Positions 1 through 7,082 of a stretch of DNA of 7,903 nucleotides are shown here, piece after piece. Made by a program: the position numbers and the translations under genes. Origin of the DNA: Gallionella sp. (GTDB lineage: Bacteria > Pseudomonadota > Gammaproteobacteria > Burkholderiales > Gallionellaceae); assembly GCA_017880945.1 (NCBI GenBank), contig JADGRM010000097.1:1-7903 (forward strand), given 5' to 3'. The notes under the pieces are model-generated. The model had not been told where the DNA came from. It saw only the letters and a list, made by a program, of their open reading frames with translations, and searched no databases. Numbering within the stretch: position 1 is the first letter of the stretch; each line of letters begins with the position of its first letter.

Positions 1-354
1 GAGGTGATCGAACCGCGCGTGGAAGAATTGTATTCGCTGGTGCAGCAGGAGTTGCGCCGTAGCGGTTTCGAAGAGTTGTTGTCGTCGGGCATCGTGATTA
101 CCGGCGGCAGCAGTGCCATGCAAGGCATGGTCGAATTGGGCGAGGAAATTTTCCATCTGCCGGTGCGTTTGGGTATCCCGAAATATATCGGCGGGCTGTC
201 CGATGTGGTGAAAACTCCGCGCATGGCGACCGGTGTGGGGCTGCTGTTGTATGGCCTGGAACATCATCAACGCAATGAGGAGACGCGTATGCAATCGAAT
301 TCATTTGGTGACGTGCTGGCAAGGATGAAGACCTGGTTGCAGGGAAATTTTTAG
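1..354 (+). CDS. ftsA: Cell division protein FtsA, C-terminal part (5' end outside window)
   Basis: FtsA is the actin-like ATPase that tethers FtsZ filaments to the inner membrane and recruits later divisome proteins. The frame is open from base 1 and gives 117 residues before TAG; most of the protein lies upstream of the window. Visible are the ITGGSS segment, typical of the nucleotide-binding (adenosine) motif of the actin fold, then a GIP..IGGLSDVV..P..ATGVGLLLYG stretch characteristic of the FtsA 2B/2A end. A variable linker follows, and then a terminal amphipathic helix (FGDVLARMKTWLQGNF) matching the membrane-targeting sequence expected at the FtsA C-terminus. It lies 73 nt upstream of ftsZ in the same direction, the usual dcw-cluster order. 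I see no convincing terminator in between, so the two are probably co-transcribed. Identity is very likely; the missing N-terminus cannot be judged. Confidence 0.95.
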   Translation, partial: EVIEPRVEELYSLVQQELRRSGFEELLSSGIVITGGSSAMQGMVELGEEIFHLPVRLGIPKYIGGLSDVVKTPRMATGVGLLLYGLEHHQRNEETRMQSNSFGDVLARMKTWLQGNF

Positions 355-415
355 CGGTTTTTTTAGGGGTTGGTTGTTCGGGTAATTTCAAGGTTGGTAT
401 TTAGTAATTATTTTC

Positions 416-421
416 AAGGAG
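416..421 (+). promoter_or_regulatory. Ribosome binding site of ftsZ
   Basis: AAGGAG lies ahead of two adjacent ATG codons at 425 and 428. The gap is 3 nt to the first and 6 nt to the second. The second spacing is the workable one, so I place the FtsZ start at 428. Confidence 0.7.
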
Positions 422-427
422 ACGATG

Positions 428-1594
428 ATGTTTGAAATCATGGAAGCACAAACTCAGGATGCGGTGATCAAGGTGATCGGTATTGGCGGCTGCGGCGGTA
501 ATGCCGTGGATCATATGATCGAACAAGGCGTGCAGGGAGTCGAGTTCATCGTCATCAACACCGATGCGCAAGCGCTCAAGCGCAGCAAGGCACGCACCCA
601 GTTGCAGATCGGTTTGAACATCACCAAGGGTCTGGGCGCGGGTGCCAAACCCTCGGTTGGCCAGGCGGCGGCAGAAGAAGATCGCGAGCGTATCAAAGAG
701 ATGCTGACCGGTGCACACATGGTGTTCATCACTGCCGGTATGGGTGGCGGTACCGGAACGGGTGCTGCACCTATCGTCGCGCAAATCGCAAGAGAATTGG
801 ACATCCTGACCGTGGCAGTGGTCACCAAGCCGTTCGCTTACGAGGGCAACCGGATGCGTTTTGCCAAGGCCGGCATCGAGTCCTTGACCGAATATGTCGA
901 TTCTCTGATTATCGTGCCGAATTCCAAGCTGATGGAAGTGCTGGGTAAGGATGTCACCGTGCCGGAAGCTTTCAAGGCGGCCAATGGTGTGTTGCAGGGG
1001 GCAGTGGCGGGTATCGCCGAGGTCATCAATGTTCCCGGCTTGATCAACGTGGACTTTGCCGACGTGCGCACCGTAATGTCGGAAAACGGCATGGCGATGA
1101 TGGGTTCGGCGATTGCCTCAGGCCAGGATCGTGCGAGGGTCGCGGCTGAACGCGCGATTGCCAGTCCGCTGCTGGAAGATATGGATATGTCGGGTGCGCG
1201 CGGCGTGCTGGTGAACATCACGTCGAGCAGCAGCCTGAAGCTGAAGGAGATCGACGACGTGATGGAATGCGTGCAGTTTGCCGCCGAAGAAGCCACCGTG
1301 ATAGTCGGCTCGGTGTTCGACGAAGCCATGGGCGACCAAATGCGTGTGACAGTCGTGGCGACAGGCCTGGGCGCACCGCTGGCGCGCAAGCAAGCCAAGC
1401 CGGAAATCGTCTATCAAAATCAGGATATGCAGAGGACAGGCACGCATGATGAACCGATGGCTAATGTGAATTACGGGGAGCTGGAAACTCCAACCATCAT
1501 GAGGAGCGGCCGCAGGGCGGCGGTGGATGCGATGGAAAAATCCGGCGTGGATACCTATGACATCCCGTCATTTTTGCGTAAGCAGGCAGATTGA
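428..1594 (+). CDS. ftsZ: Cell division protein FtsZ (tubulin-like GTPase)
   Basis: FtsZ polymerises with GTP into the cytokinetic ring under the inner membrane. From ATG 428 it has 388 residues, the usual length. Visible are the N-terminal nucleotide-binding loop IGGCGGNAV (about residues 18-26) and the tubulin signature GGGTGTG at about 106-112, followed by AAPIVA. The T7-loop region has the catalytic stretch NVDFADVR (about 202-209). A variable linker runs from about 320 to 375, and the conserved C-terminal peptide DIPSFLRKQAD is the docking site for FtsA and ZipA-type partners. The alternative start three bases upstream (425) would add one Met, but it sits too close to AAGGAG (416-421). 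It lies downstream of ftsA and 73 nt upstream of lpxC. No truncation or missing key residue is seen. Confidence 0.98.
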   Translation: MFEIMEAQTQDAVIKVIGIGGCGGNAVDHMIEQGVQGVEFIVINTDAQALKRSKARTQLQIGLNITKGLGAGAKPSVGQAAAEEDRERIKEMLTGAHMVFITAGMGGGTGTGAAPIVAQIARELDILTVAVVTKPFAYEGNRMRFAKAGIESLTEYVDSLIIVPNSKLMEVLGKDVTVPEAFKAANGVLQGAVAGIAEVINVPGLINVDFADVRTVMSENGMAMMGSAIASGQDRARVAAERAIASPLLEDMDMSGARGVLVNITSSSSLKLKEIDDVMECVQFAAEEATVIVGSVFDEAMGDQMRVTVVATGLGAPLARKQAKPEIVYQNQDMQRTGTHDEPMANVNYGELETPTIMRSGRRAAVDAMEKSGVDTYDIPSFLRKQAD

Positions 1595-1596
1595 TT

Positions 1597-1622
1597 CAAG
1601 ACGGTGGGCTGCGCCCTGCTTG
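1597..1622 (+). other. Short hairpin in the ftsZ-lpxC gap
   Basis: GGGC (1606-1609) and GCCC (1613-1616) flank a TGC loop. An outer pair CAAG (1597-1600) / CTTG (1619-1622) surrounds them. No run of T follows, so it is not a classical intrinsic terminator; it could be a weak pause or mRNA-processing structure, or chance. Confidence 0.3.
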
Positions 1623-1629
1623 AGGACTG

Positions 1630-1638
1630 TGTTAAAAT
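1630..1638 (+). promoter_or_regulatory. Candidate extended -10 promoter for lpxC
   Basis: TGTTAAAAT matches the extended -10 form (TGn followed by a TATAAT-like hexamer TAAAAT at 1633-1638) and lies 29 nt before the lpxC start. No good -35 hexamer sits 17 nt upstream (TGCGCC there), which extended -10 promoters tolerate. It would let lpxC be transcribed independently of ftsZ. This is inferred from sequence pattern only. Confidence 0.4.
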
Positions 1639-1667
1639 GAACCATATTTTCAAAGAATAGGATAGCG

Positions 1668-2579
1668 ATGGTTAAGCAACGCACCTTGAAAAATCCCGTC
1701 AGCGTGACGGGCGTCGGCTTGCATAGCGGCGAAAAGGTCACGCTCGGATTGCGTCCGGCCCCGGTCAATACCGGAATCGTGTTTCGCCGCGTGGACGTAA
1801 AGCCGGTCGAGGTGATTCGTGCGCGCGCCGATCTGGTTCATGACACGCGTTTGTCCACCTGCATGGAACAAAACGGCGTGCGTGTCGCCACCATCGAGCA
1901 TCTGATGTCGGCGCTCGCCGGCCTGGGTGTGGATAACGCTTATGTCGATCTGGACAGCGCGGAAGTGCCGATCATGGACGGCAGTGCGGGAACGTTCGTC
2001 TTCCTGTTGCAATCATCGGGTCTTGTTGAGCAATCCGCTGCCAAGAAATTCATCCGCATCAAAAAGACCGTGGAAGTAAAGCAAGGTGACAAATGGGTGC
2101 GCTTTGATCCATACCACGGCTATAAATTAACTTTTACCATCAATTTTTCCCACCCTGTGTTTGCCAATACCAAACAGCACGTCACGATCGATCTGGATGA
2201 TGAATCTTACGTGCGCGACATCAGCCGGGCGCGCACCTTTGGTTTCATGCAGGAAGTCGAGAGCATGCGCGCACAAGGCCTGGCATTGGGTGGCAGTCTG
2301 GACAACGCCATCGTGATGGACGACTACCGCGTACTGAATGCAGACGGATTGCGTTTTGAGGACGAATTCGTCAAGCACAAAGTACTCGATGCAATCGGCG
2401 ATCTCTACTTGCTGGGCTACCCGTTGATCGGTGCCTTCTCCGGCTACAAATCGGGCCATGCATTGAATAACGCCCTGCTGCGTGAACTGCTTGCCGATGA
2501 ACAAGCGTGGGAATATGTCACGTTCAATAGCGTGGAAGAGGCACCCGCATTTCTAAGATTGCAATTACAGGCTGCCTGA
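1668..2579 (+). CDS. lpxC: UDP-3-O-acyl-N-acetylglucosamine deacetylase LpxC
   Basis: This Zn2+-dependent cytoplasmic enzyme removes the N-acetyl group from UDP-3-O-(3-hydroxyacyl)-GlcNAc, the committed step of lipid A synthesis. The 303 residues match the family. The start is ATG 1668, with AGGA at 1659-1662. The N-terminus has the typical VTGVGLHSGEKV. Active-site residues line up with E. coli LpxC shifted by one: E77 and zinc ligand H78 in IEHLMSALAG, zinc ligands H237 and D241 plus D245 in KHKVLDAIGD, and H264 in GYKSGH. All key residues are present. The C-terminus ends in small and hydrophobic residues (LQLQAA). In E. coli the LpxC C-terminal tail is what FtsH recognises; whether that holds here is inference. 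The position after ftsZ is the standard one. Confidence 0.98.
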   Translation: MVKQRTLKNPVSVTGVGLHSGEKVTLGLRPAPVNTGIVFRRVDVKPVEVIRARADLVHDTRLSTCMEQNGVRVATIEHLMSALAGLGVDNAYVDLDSAEVPIMDGSAGTFVFLLQSSGLVEQSAAKKFIRIKKTVEVKQGDKWVRFDPYHGYKLTFTINFSHPVFANTKQHVTIDLDDESYVRDISRARTFGFMQEVESMRAQGLALGGSLDNAIVMDDYRVLNADGLRFEDEFVKHKVLDAIGDLYLLGYPLIGAFSGYKSGHALNNALLRELLADEQAWEYVTFNSVEEAPAFLRLQLQAA

Positions 2580-2603
2580 TCAAAGCATGAACGCGGCGGG
2601 TTT

Positions 2604-2804
2604 ATGTTGATCCTGCGCCTATTTATAGTGTTGGTGGCATTGCTGCTGGTGTTGAGCGGCGGGATGTACATCATTACGCGCAATCGGCGCTATCTTGAAT
2701 TCGCGTGGCAAACATTGCGCTTTGCCGGACTGCTGTTGTTGGTCTTTGCCTTGTTGTTCGTGCTGGAACGTTATGTGTTAGTGGGGTGGCGGGTTCTGCT
2801 TTAG
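2604..2804 (+). CDS. Small two-helix inner-membrane protein of unknown function
   Basis: This 66-residue protein is almost entirely hydrophobic. Helix 1 spans about residues 3-24 (LRLFIVLVALLLVLSGG region). A short basic and aromatic loop follows (TRNRRYLEFAWQTLR). Helix 2 spans about 40-58 (FAGLLLLVFALLFVLERYVL). The charged loop between the helices suggests both ends face the periplasm, but two-helix topology is uncertain. It starts 24 nt after the lpxC stop, with only a weak GGCGGG ahead of the ATG, so it probably depends on lpxC transcription. It occupies the slot where enterobacteria carry secM, but it has no SecM-like secretion signal or arrest motif (FxxxxWIxxxxGIRAGP). I do not recognise the family. 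The stop codon overlaps the stop of the convergent DUF721 gene. Confidence 0.7.
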   Translation: MLILRLFIVLVALLLVLSGGMYIITRNRRYLEFAWQTLRFAGLLLLVFALLFVLERYVLVGWRVLL

Positions 2805-3220
2805 CCTTTATCTACCAACTTCTCCAGCGCGAGTTTGAGTGGCGAGTCGTTCAGGCTCATGCTGAGTTCTTTTAATGCGTCTTGTGCCGTTTTACTGAGT
2901 TTGTGCGGTGCCGGTTTGGGTTGCAGACGATCGAAGGAAACTTGCACCTTGACGCGGATTCCGCTAACCTCGCAACCCCTGTTTTGCATCAGGACGGCCA
3001 GTTCCGGTGCAAGTTGGCGCAGTTTCGCAGCGATAGTGGCGTTGGCAACGGCGACGATGAGTGTACCCAGTTGCAGGCTCAATATCTGAACGGACTGGGT
3101 AAGATGGGGCGGCGCAACAGCCGTAAAGTGGCGTTGCAAGGCTGACAGGGCATCGACCTTGGTCAGCAGGGGACATAGTTCCTGATTGCCGTTTAGCAGT
3201 GTTTTCAGATGTTTCGACAC
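2801..3220 (-). CDS. DUF721 / DciA-like protein (probable helicase-loading factor)
   Basis: This is a 139-residue minus-strand ORF. The middle (about residues 45-100) has the DUF721 pattern: a predicted strand with LGTLIVAVANATIAAKLRQL, then a helix PELAVLMQNRG, then GIRVKVQVSF. The C-terminal tail is polar and helical (SKTAQDALKELSMSL). DUF721 includes DciA, which loads or assists the replicative helicase DnaB in bacteria lacking DnaC; assigning that role to this short version is inference. The start is GTG at 3218-3220. I see no ATG in frame upstream before the divergent gene and no good Shine-Dalgarno sequence, so the start is uncertain. A DUF721 gene between lpxC and secA is, from memory, a common betaproteobacterial arrangement. 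Its stop (plus-strand TTA 2801-2803) overlaps the TAG (2802-2804) of the opposing membrane-protein gene. Confidence 0.75.
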   Translation of the reverse strand: MSKHLKTLLNGNQELCPLLTKVDALSALQRHFTAVAPPHLTQSVQILSLQLGTLIVAVANATIAAKLRQLAPELAVLMQNRGCEVSGIRVKVQVSFDRLQPKPAPHKLSKTAQDALKELSMSLNDSPLKLALEKLVDKG

Positions 3221-3236
3221 AAATTTCAGATCACTT

Positions 3237-3246
3237 GAGGAGGGGG
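3237..3246 (+). promoter_or_regulatory. Strong ribosome binding site of the M23 peptidase gene
   Basis: GAGGAGGGGG contains a full AGGAGG (3238-3243), 7 nt before ATG 3251. It is by far the best Shine-Dalgarno sequence in the window and fixes that start. The promoter must lie mostly inside the divergent DUF721 gene, since only 30 nt separate the two starts. Confidence 0.8.
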
Positions 3247-3250
3247 AAGC

Positions 3251-4171
3251 ATGAATATTATTCTAGTTTCCAATCGCTTGGTAAAAACTCGCAGCATTTC
3301 GCTGGGTGCCTGGCAGATTACGTTGTTGCTGATGATGCTGTCCGGGTTGATGCTCGGGGCGGCTATGACCCTGCAATACGCGCTGGTGCGCTTTGCTCCG
3401 GAAGGTTTGAGCGACGAGATACGCATCCTGTTATCCCAGGTGCAGAACGACGAACAACAAAAACAGCAGTTCTACCTGCATAGCAGTCTGGATGCCATGG
3501 CGGTCAGGGTCGGTCAGATGCAGGCTCAGGTACAGCGCCTGGATGCGCTTGGTGCGCGCCTGACCAAGCTGACCGGTATGAAACCGGAAGAATTCCAGTT
3601 TGCCAAACCGCCCGCGCAGGGTGGGCCTCTGGTGATCTTCCCCGCCAAGGAAATGTCCGAAAACGGTTTGGACCAGCAATTGGATAGATTGAGTCACGTG
3701 GTCAATGATCGCGGCGACAAGTTGCTGGCCCTGGAAACCATGCTGTTGCAGAATCAATTGAGCCGCAAGTTGCTGCCCTCTATTCCTCCTGTCCACACGG
3801 GCTATTATTCCTCGAATTTTGGTTGGCGCCTGGATCCGTTTACCGGCGAAAACGCCATGCACGAAGGAGTGGACTTTGTGGCGGATGCCGGAACGCCGAT
3901 TTATGCTTCAGCCGGGGGAGTTGTTGAGTATGCGAGCATGAATCCCTCGTATGGTAATATGGTCGAGATTGATCACGGCAATGACATTGTTACACGTTAT
4001 GGACATGCCTCTAAATTGTTCGTGAAAGTCGGCCAGGTAGTGCGGAGAGGCGAGAAGATCGCCGAGGTGGGAAGCACCGGACGATCCACCGGCAACCACC
4101 TGCACTTTGAAGTCCGTTATAAAGGTGTTGCCCAGAATCCCGTGCGCTTTCTGGAAAAAGCCGCCAGTTAA
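3251..4171 (+). CDS. Membrane-anchored M23-family (LytM) metallopeptidase
   Basis: This is a predicted periplasmic peptidoglycan endopeptidase held in the inner membrane by its N-terminus, 306 residues long. A short cytoplasmic N-terminus (MNIILVSNRLVKTRS) precedes one transmembrane helix at about 20-43. A long helical, probably coiled-coil stretch rich in Q, L and charged residues follows at about 52-115, and a second helical segment lies near 137-178. The M23 domain is at about 185-300. Its zinc and catalytic set is intact: H204 and D208 in HEGVDF, H252 in RYGHA, and H283/H285 in NHLHFEVR. An active hydrolase is therefore likely, unlike the degenerate LytM activators (EnvC/NlpD type). It lies just upstream of secA, but a terminator intervenes. 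Substrate specificity cannot be told from sequence. Confidence 0.93.
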   Translation: MNIILVSNRLVKTRSISLGAWQITLLLMMLSGLMLGAAMTLQYALVRFAPEGLSDEIRILLSQVQNDEQQKQQFYLHSSLDAMAVRVGQMQAQVQRLDALGARLTKLTGMKPEEFQFAKPPAQGGPLVIFPAKEMSENGLDQQLDRLSHVVNDRGDKLLALETMLLQNQLSRKLLPSIPPVHTGYYSSNFGWRLDPFTGENAMHEGVDFVADAGTPIYASAGGVVEYASMNPSYGNMVEIDHGNDIVTRYGHASKLFVKVGQVVRRGEKIAEVGSTGRSTGNHLHFEVRYKGVAQNPVRFLEKAAS

Positions 4172-4189
4172 CAGTGATGGTAATGGTGA

Positions 4190-4224
4190 GGGTGGGGTGA
4201 TGGGTTACCTCACCCTTTATTTTT
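4190..4224 (+). terminator. Intrinsic terminator between the M23 peptidase gene and secA
   Basis: GGGTGGGGT (4190-4198) pairs with ACCTCACCC (4207-4215) as nine pairs including one G-U, with an 8-nt loop, followed by TTTATTTTT (4216-4224). It begins 18 nt after the M23 stop and ends 34 nt before the secA ATG. An alternative left arm, GGTGAGG (4185-4191), pairs perfectly with CCTCACC (4208-4214), so two left arms compete for the same right arm. Confidence 0.85.
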
Positions 4225-4258
4225 GCAAGACACCCCCTGCAGTTGAGAATATAAAAAT

Positions 4259-7006
4259 ATGATTTCCAGTGTTTTGAAAAGTATCTTTGGTAGCCGCAAT
4301 GACCGCTTGCTCAAGCAATATCGCGCTACAGTAGAATCCATCAATAAGCTAGAAGCAGACATCGTCAAGTTAAGCGATGAAGAGTTGCGTCAGAAAACCG
4401 CTAACTTCAGGCAACGATACACACAGGGCGAAGCGCTCGATGCGCTGCTGCCGGAGGCATTTGCCGTGGTGCGCGAGGCGAGTTTCCGATCGTTGGGGAT
4501 GCGTCATTACGATGAACAGATGATCGGCGGGATGGTATTGCATTACGGTAAGATCGCCGAGATGCGCACCGGCGAAGGTAAAACCCTGATGGCTACCCTG
4601 CCGGTCTATCTGAACGCGATTTCCGGCAAGGGCGTGCACGTCGTTACGGTGAATGATTATCTGGCCGGTCGCGATGCCGAGTGGATGGGCAGGGTATATC
4701 GTTTTCTGGGCTTGTCGGTGGGTGTGATCCTGTCACAGATGGAAGCAGCCAACAAACAGGTCGCTTACGCTGCCGACGTTACTTACGGCACCAACAACGA
4801 ATTCGGCTTCGATTACCTGCGCGACAACATGGCGACGCAGGTCGGCGAACGTTTTCAGCGTCCGCTCAATTACGCCATCGTGGACGAAGTGGACTCGATC
4901 CTGATCGATGAGGCGCGCACCCCGCTGATCATTTCCGGCCAAGCCGAAGATAACGTGGATATTTATGTGCGCATCGATAAATTGGTGCCGCAGTTGGTGC
5001 GCAAGGCAGGGGAAGCCGATGCAGAAGGTCCGGGCGACTACAGCGTGGACGAGAAAAACAATCAGATTCTGCTGACCGAGTCCGGTCATGAACACGCTGA
5101 AAACATACTCACCCAAGCCGGGTTGTTACCGGTTGGCGGCAGCTTGTATGACACTGCCAACATCACCCTGATCCACCATTTATATGCGGCATTGCGCGCG
5201 CACAACCTGTTTCATCTTGACCAACATTATGTGGTGCAGGATGGCGAAGTGGTGATCGTGGATGAATTCACCGGTCGGCTGATGGCGGGGCGGCGCTGGT
5301 CTGATGGCCTGCATCAGGCGGTGGAAGCCAAGGAGGGCGTGACCATCCAGAAGGAGAATCAGACGCTGGCTTCGATCACCTTCCAGAATTATTTCCGCAT
5401 GTACGGCAAGCTGGCCGGTATGACCGGTACGGCGGATACCGAGGCCTATGAATTCCAGCAGATCTACAGCCTGGAAACGGTGATCATCCCGCCACATCGC
5501 CCGACCATACGCAAGGATATGATGGACAAGGTATATCTCACCGCCAAGGAAAAATATCATGCGGTGATCGATGACATCAAGGATTGCTACAAGCGCGGGC
5601 AACCGGTGCTGGTGGGGACGACCTCTATCGAGAATTCAGAATTGCTGTCGGGGTATCTGGAGCGGGACAAGCTGCCGCATCAGGTGCTGAATGCCAAGCA
5701 GCATGCGCGTGAAGCTGAAATCATTGCTCAAGCAGGACGGCCGAAGATGGTGACCATCGCCACCAACATGGCGGGACGCGGCACGGACATCGTGCTGGGC
5801 GGCAATGTCGAGAAACAGATCGAGCTTCTGCATGAAGATTCCAGCTTGACCGAGGCAGACAAAGAGCAGCGTATCGCCCAATTAAAGAACGAATGGGTGC
5901 AACTGCACCAGCAGGTGTTGGACAGCGGCGGGCTGCATATCATCGGTACCGAGCGCCACGAATCGCGCCGCGTGGATAACCAGTTGCGCGGCCGTTCCGG
6001 CCGCCAGGGCGACCCGGGTTCAAGCCGCTTCTTCCTGTCGCTGGAAGATCCGCTGCTGCGCATTTTTGCATCGGATCGGGTCACCGCGATCATGAACAAG
6101 TTCAAGTTGCCGGAAGGCGAAGCGATCGAGCATAGCTGGGTGACGCGCGCGATCGAGAATGCGCAGCGCAAAGTCGAGGCGCGCAACTTCGACATGCGCA
6201 AGCAGATCCTCGAATACGACGATGTCGCCAACGATCAGCGCAAGGTGATCTATCAGCAGCGCAGCGAGTTGTTGGAAAGCGCCGATATCACCGAAACTAT
6301 CCAGGCGATGCGCGAAGACGTGCTGGACAACACCATCAGCCTTTACATTTCTCCTCATTCGATGGAAGAGCAATGGGACGTGCCTGCGCTGGAAAAAATA
6401 TTAGCTGCCGAGTTCCGTCTGGAATTGCCGTTGGTACGCTGGCTGGAAGAGGATAAACAGCTTAATGAAGCGGGTTTGCGCGCGCGCATCACGGAGCACG
6501 CCCAACTGCAATATCAGGCCAAGGTGCAAACGGTTGGTGGGGAAGTGATGCATCATTACGAACGCATGATCATGTTGCAAAGTCTGGACGTGCATTGGCG
6601 CGAGCACCTGGCTGCACTGGATCATCTGCGCCAGGGCATCCATTTGCGCGGTTATGCACAGAAGAATCCGAAACAGGAATATAAACGCGAGGCGTTCGAA
6701 TTGTTTTCGATGATGCTGGATGCGATCAAGCGTGAAGTGACGCAGGTATTGATGACCGTACAGGTGCGCGGCGAGGAGGATGTCGAGGCGGCAGAGGCTG
6801 CACCTGCGCCGGGAAATGTGCAGTATCACCATGCCGATTATGATGAAGCGCTGGCCCAGCCGCCAGAAAATCAGTCCGCGGGGAACCCATCAACCGAGGA
6901 AGAACGTAAGCCGTTCGTGCGTGATGAACAGAAGGTCGGACGCAATGATCCGTGCCCCTGCGGATCCGGCAAGAAGTATAAGCAGTGCCATGGCAAGTTG
7001 AGTTAA
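4259..7006 (+). CDS. secA: Preprotein translocase ATPase SecA
   Basis: SecA is the cytosolic and peripheral membrane motor that pushes unfolded preproteins through SecYEG using ATP. At 915 residues it is full length. Visible in order are the N-terminus FGSRNDRLLKQYR with KLSDEELRQKT; Walker A TGEGKT with the P-loop Lys at 108; HVVTVNDYLAGRDAEWM; Walker B DEVD at 209-212 followed by SILIDEARTPLIISG; the second nucleotide-binding fold with VGTTSIENSE; TNMAGRGTDIVLGG; and QLRGRSGRQGDPGSSRFFLSLED. The scaffold and wing regions follow, with YERMIMLQSLDVHWREHL. The end is the zinc-binding SecB/ribosome-docking tail NDPCPCGSGKKYKQCHGK (Cys 899, 901, 910 and His 911). Only a weak GAG (4245-4247) precedes the ATG, in an A/T-rich leader. 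The gene sits directly behind a terminator, so it needs its own promoter or terminator read-through. No terminator is seen directly after its stop. Confidence 0.99.
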   Translation: MISSVLKSIFGSRNDRLLKQYRATVESINKLEADIVKLSDEELRQKTANFRQRYTQGEALDALLPEAFAVVREASFRSLGMRHYDEQMIGGMVLHYGKIAEMRTGEGKTLMATLPVYLNAISGKGVHVVTVNDYLAGRDAEWMGRVYRFLGLSVGVILSQMEAANKQVAYAADVTYGTNNEFGFDYLRDNMATQVGERFQRPLNYAIVDEVDSILIDEARTPLIISGQAEDNVDIYVRIDKLVPQLVRKAGEADAEGPGDYSVDEKNNQILLTESGHEHAENILTQAGLLPVGGSLYDTANITLIHHLYAALRAHNLFHLDQHYVVQDGEVVIVDEFTGRLMAGRRWSDGLHQAVEAKEGVTIQKENQTLASITFQNYFRMYGKLAGMTGTADTEAYEFQQIYSLETVIIPPHRPTIRKDMMDKVYLTAKEKYHAVIDDIKDCYKRGQPVLVGTTSIENSELLSGYLERDKLPHQVLNAKQHAREAEIIAQAGRPKMVTIATNMAGRGTDIVLGGNVEKQIELLHEDSSLTEADKEQRIAQLKNEWVQLHQQVLDSGGLHIIGTERHESRRVDNQLRGRSGRQGDPGSSRFFLSLEDPLLRIFASDRVTAIMNKFKLPEGEAIEHSWVTRAIENAQRKVEARNFDMRKQILEYDDVANDQRKVIYQQRSELLESADITETIQAMREDVLDNTISLYISPHSMEEQWDVPALEKILAAEFRLELPLVRWLEEDKQLNEAGLRARITEHAQLQYQAKVQTVGGEVMHHYERMIMLQSLDVHWREHLAALDHLRQGIHLRGYAQKNPKQEYKREAFELFSMMLDAIKREVTQVLMTVQVRGEEDVEAAEAAPAPGNVQYHHADYDEALAQPPENQSAGNPSTEEERKPFVRDEQKVGRNDPCPCGSGKKYKQCHGKLS

Positions 7007-7045
7007 GGAGACCTCTAAAAATCCAGATTTCATCCCAACTGATGG

Positions 7046-7082
7046 AACGACTGAGATGACTACTAGTGAAACCACTAGCCAT
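7046..7082 (+). repeat. Degenerate lead-in of the 48-bp repeat array, with its own small hairpin
   Basis: Positions 7046-7066 match 7154-7174 at 20 of 21 bases, and 7067-7076 match 7139-7148, so this stretch is built from pieces of repeat unit 2. It contains a perfect stem CTAGTG (7063-7068) / CACTAG (7073-7078) with the loop AAAC, and ends in the conserved AGCCAT. Relative to the strict 48-bp spacing it carries about 12 extra bases. Confidence 0.7.

Noticed and set aside
838..1398. Long minus-strand ORF inside ftsZ, and similar frames inside secA, lpxC and the M23 gene
   Set aside because: These are shadow frames of well-identified plus-strand genes, with no motif of their own.
1620..1638. 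TTGAGG as the -35 box for the lpxC promoter
   Set aside because: It is only 7 nt from the -10 hexamer, far too close for a sigma-70 promoter.
7007..7030. Left end of an IS5-like element or MITE (GGAGACCTCTAAAAATCC)
   Set aside because: The start resembles terminal repeats I remember from IS5-group elements, but no inverted partner or transposase is found in the window.
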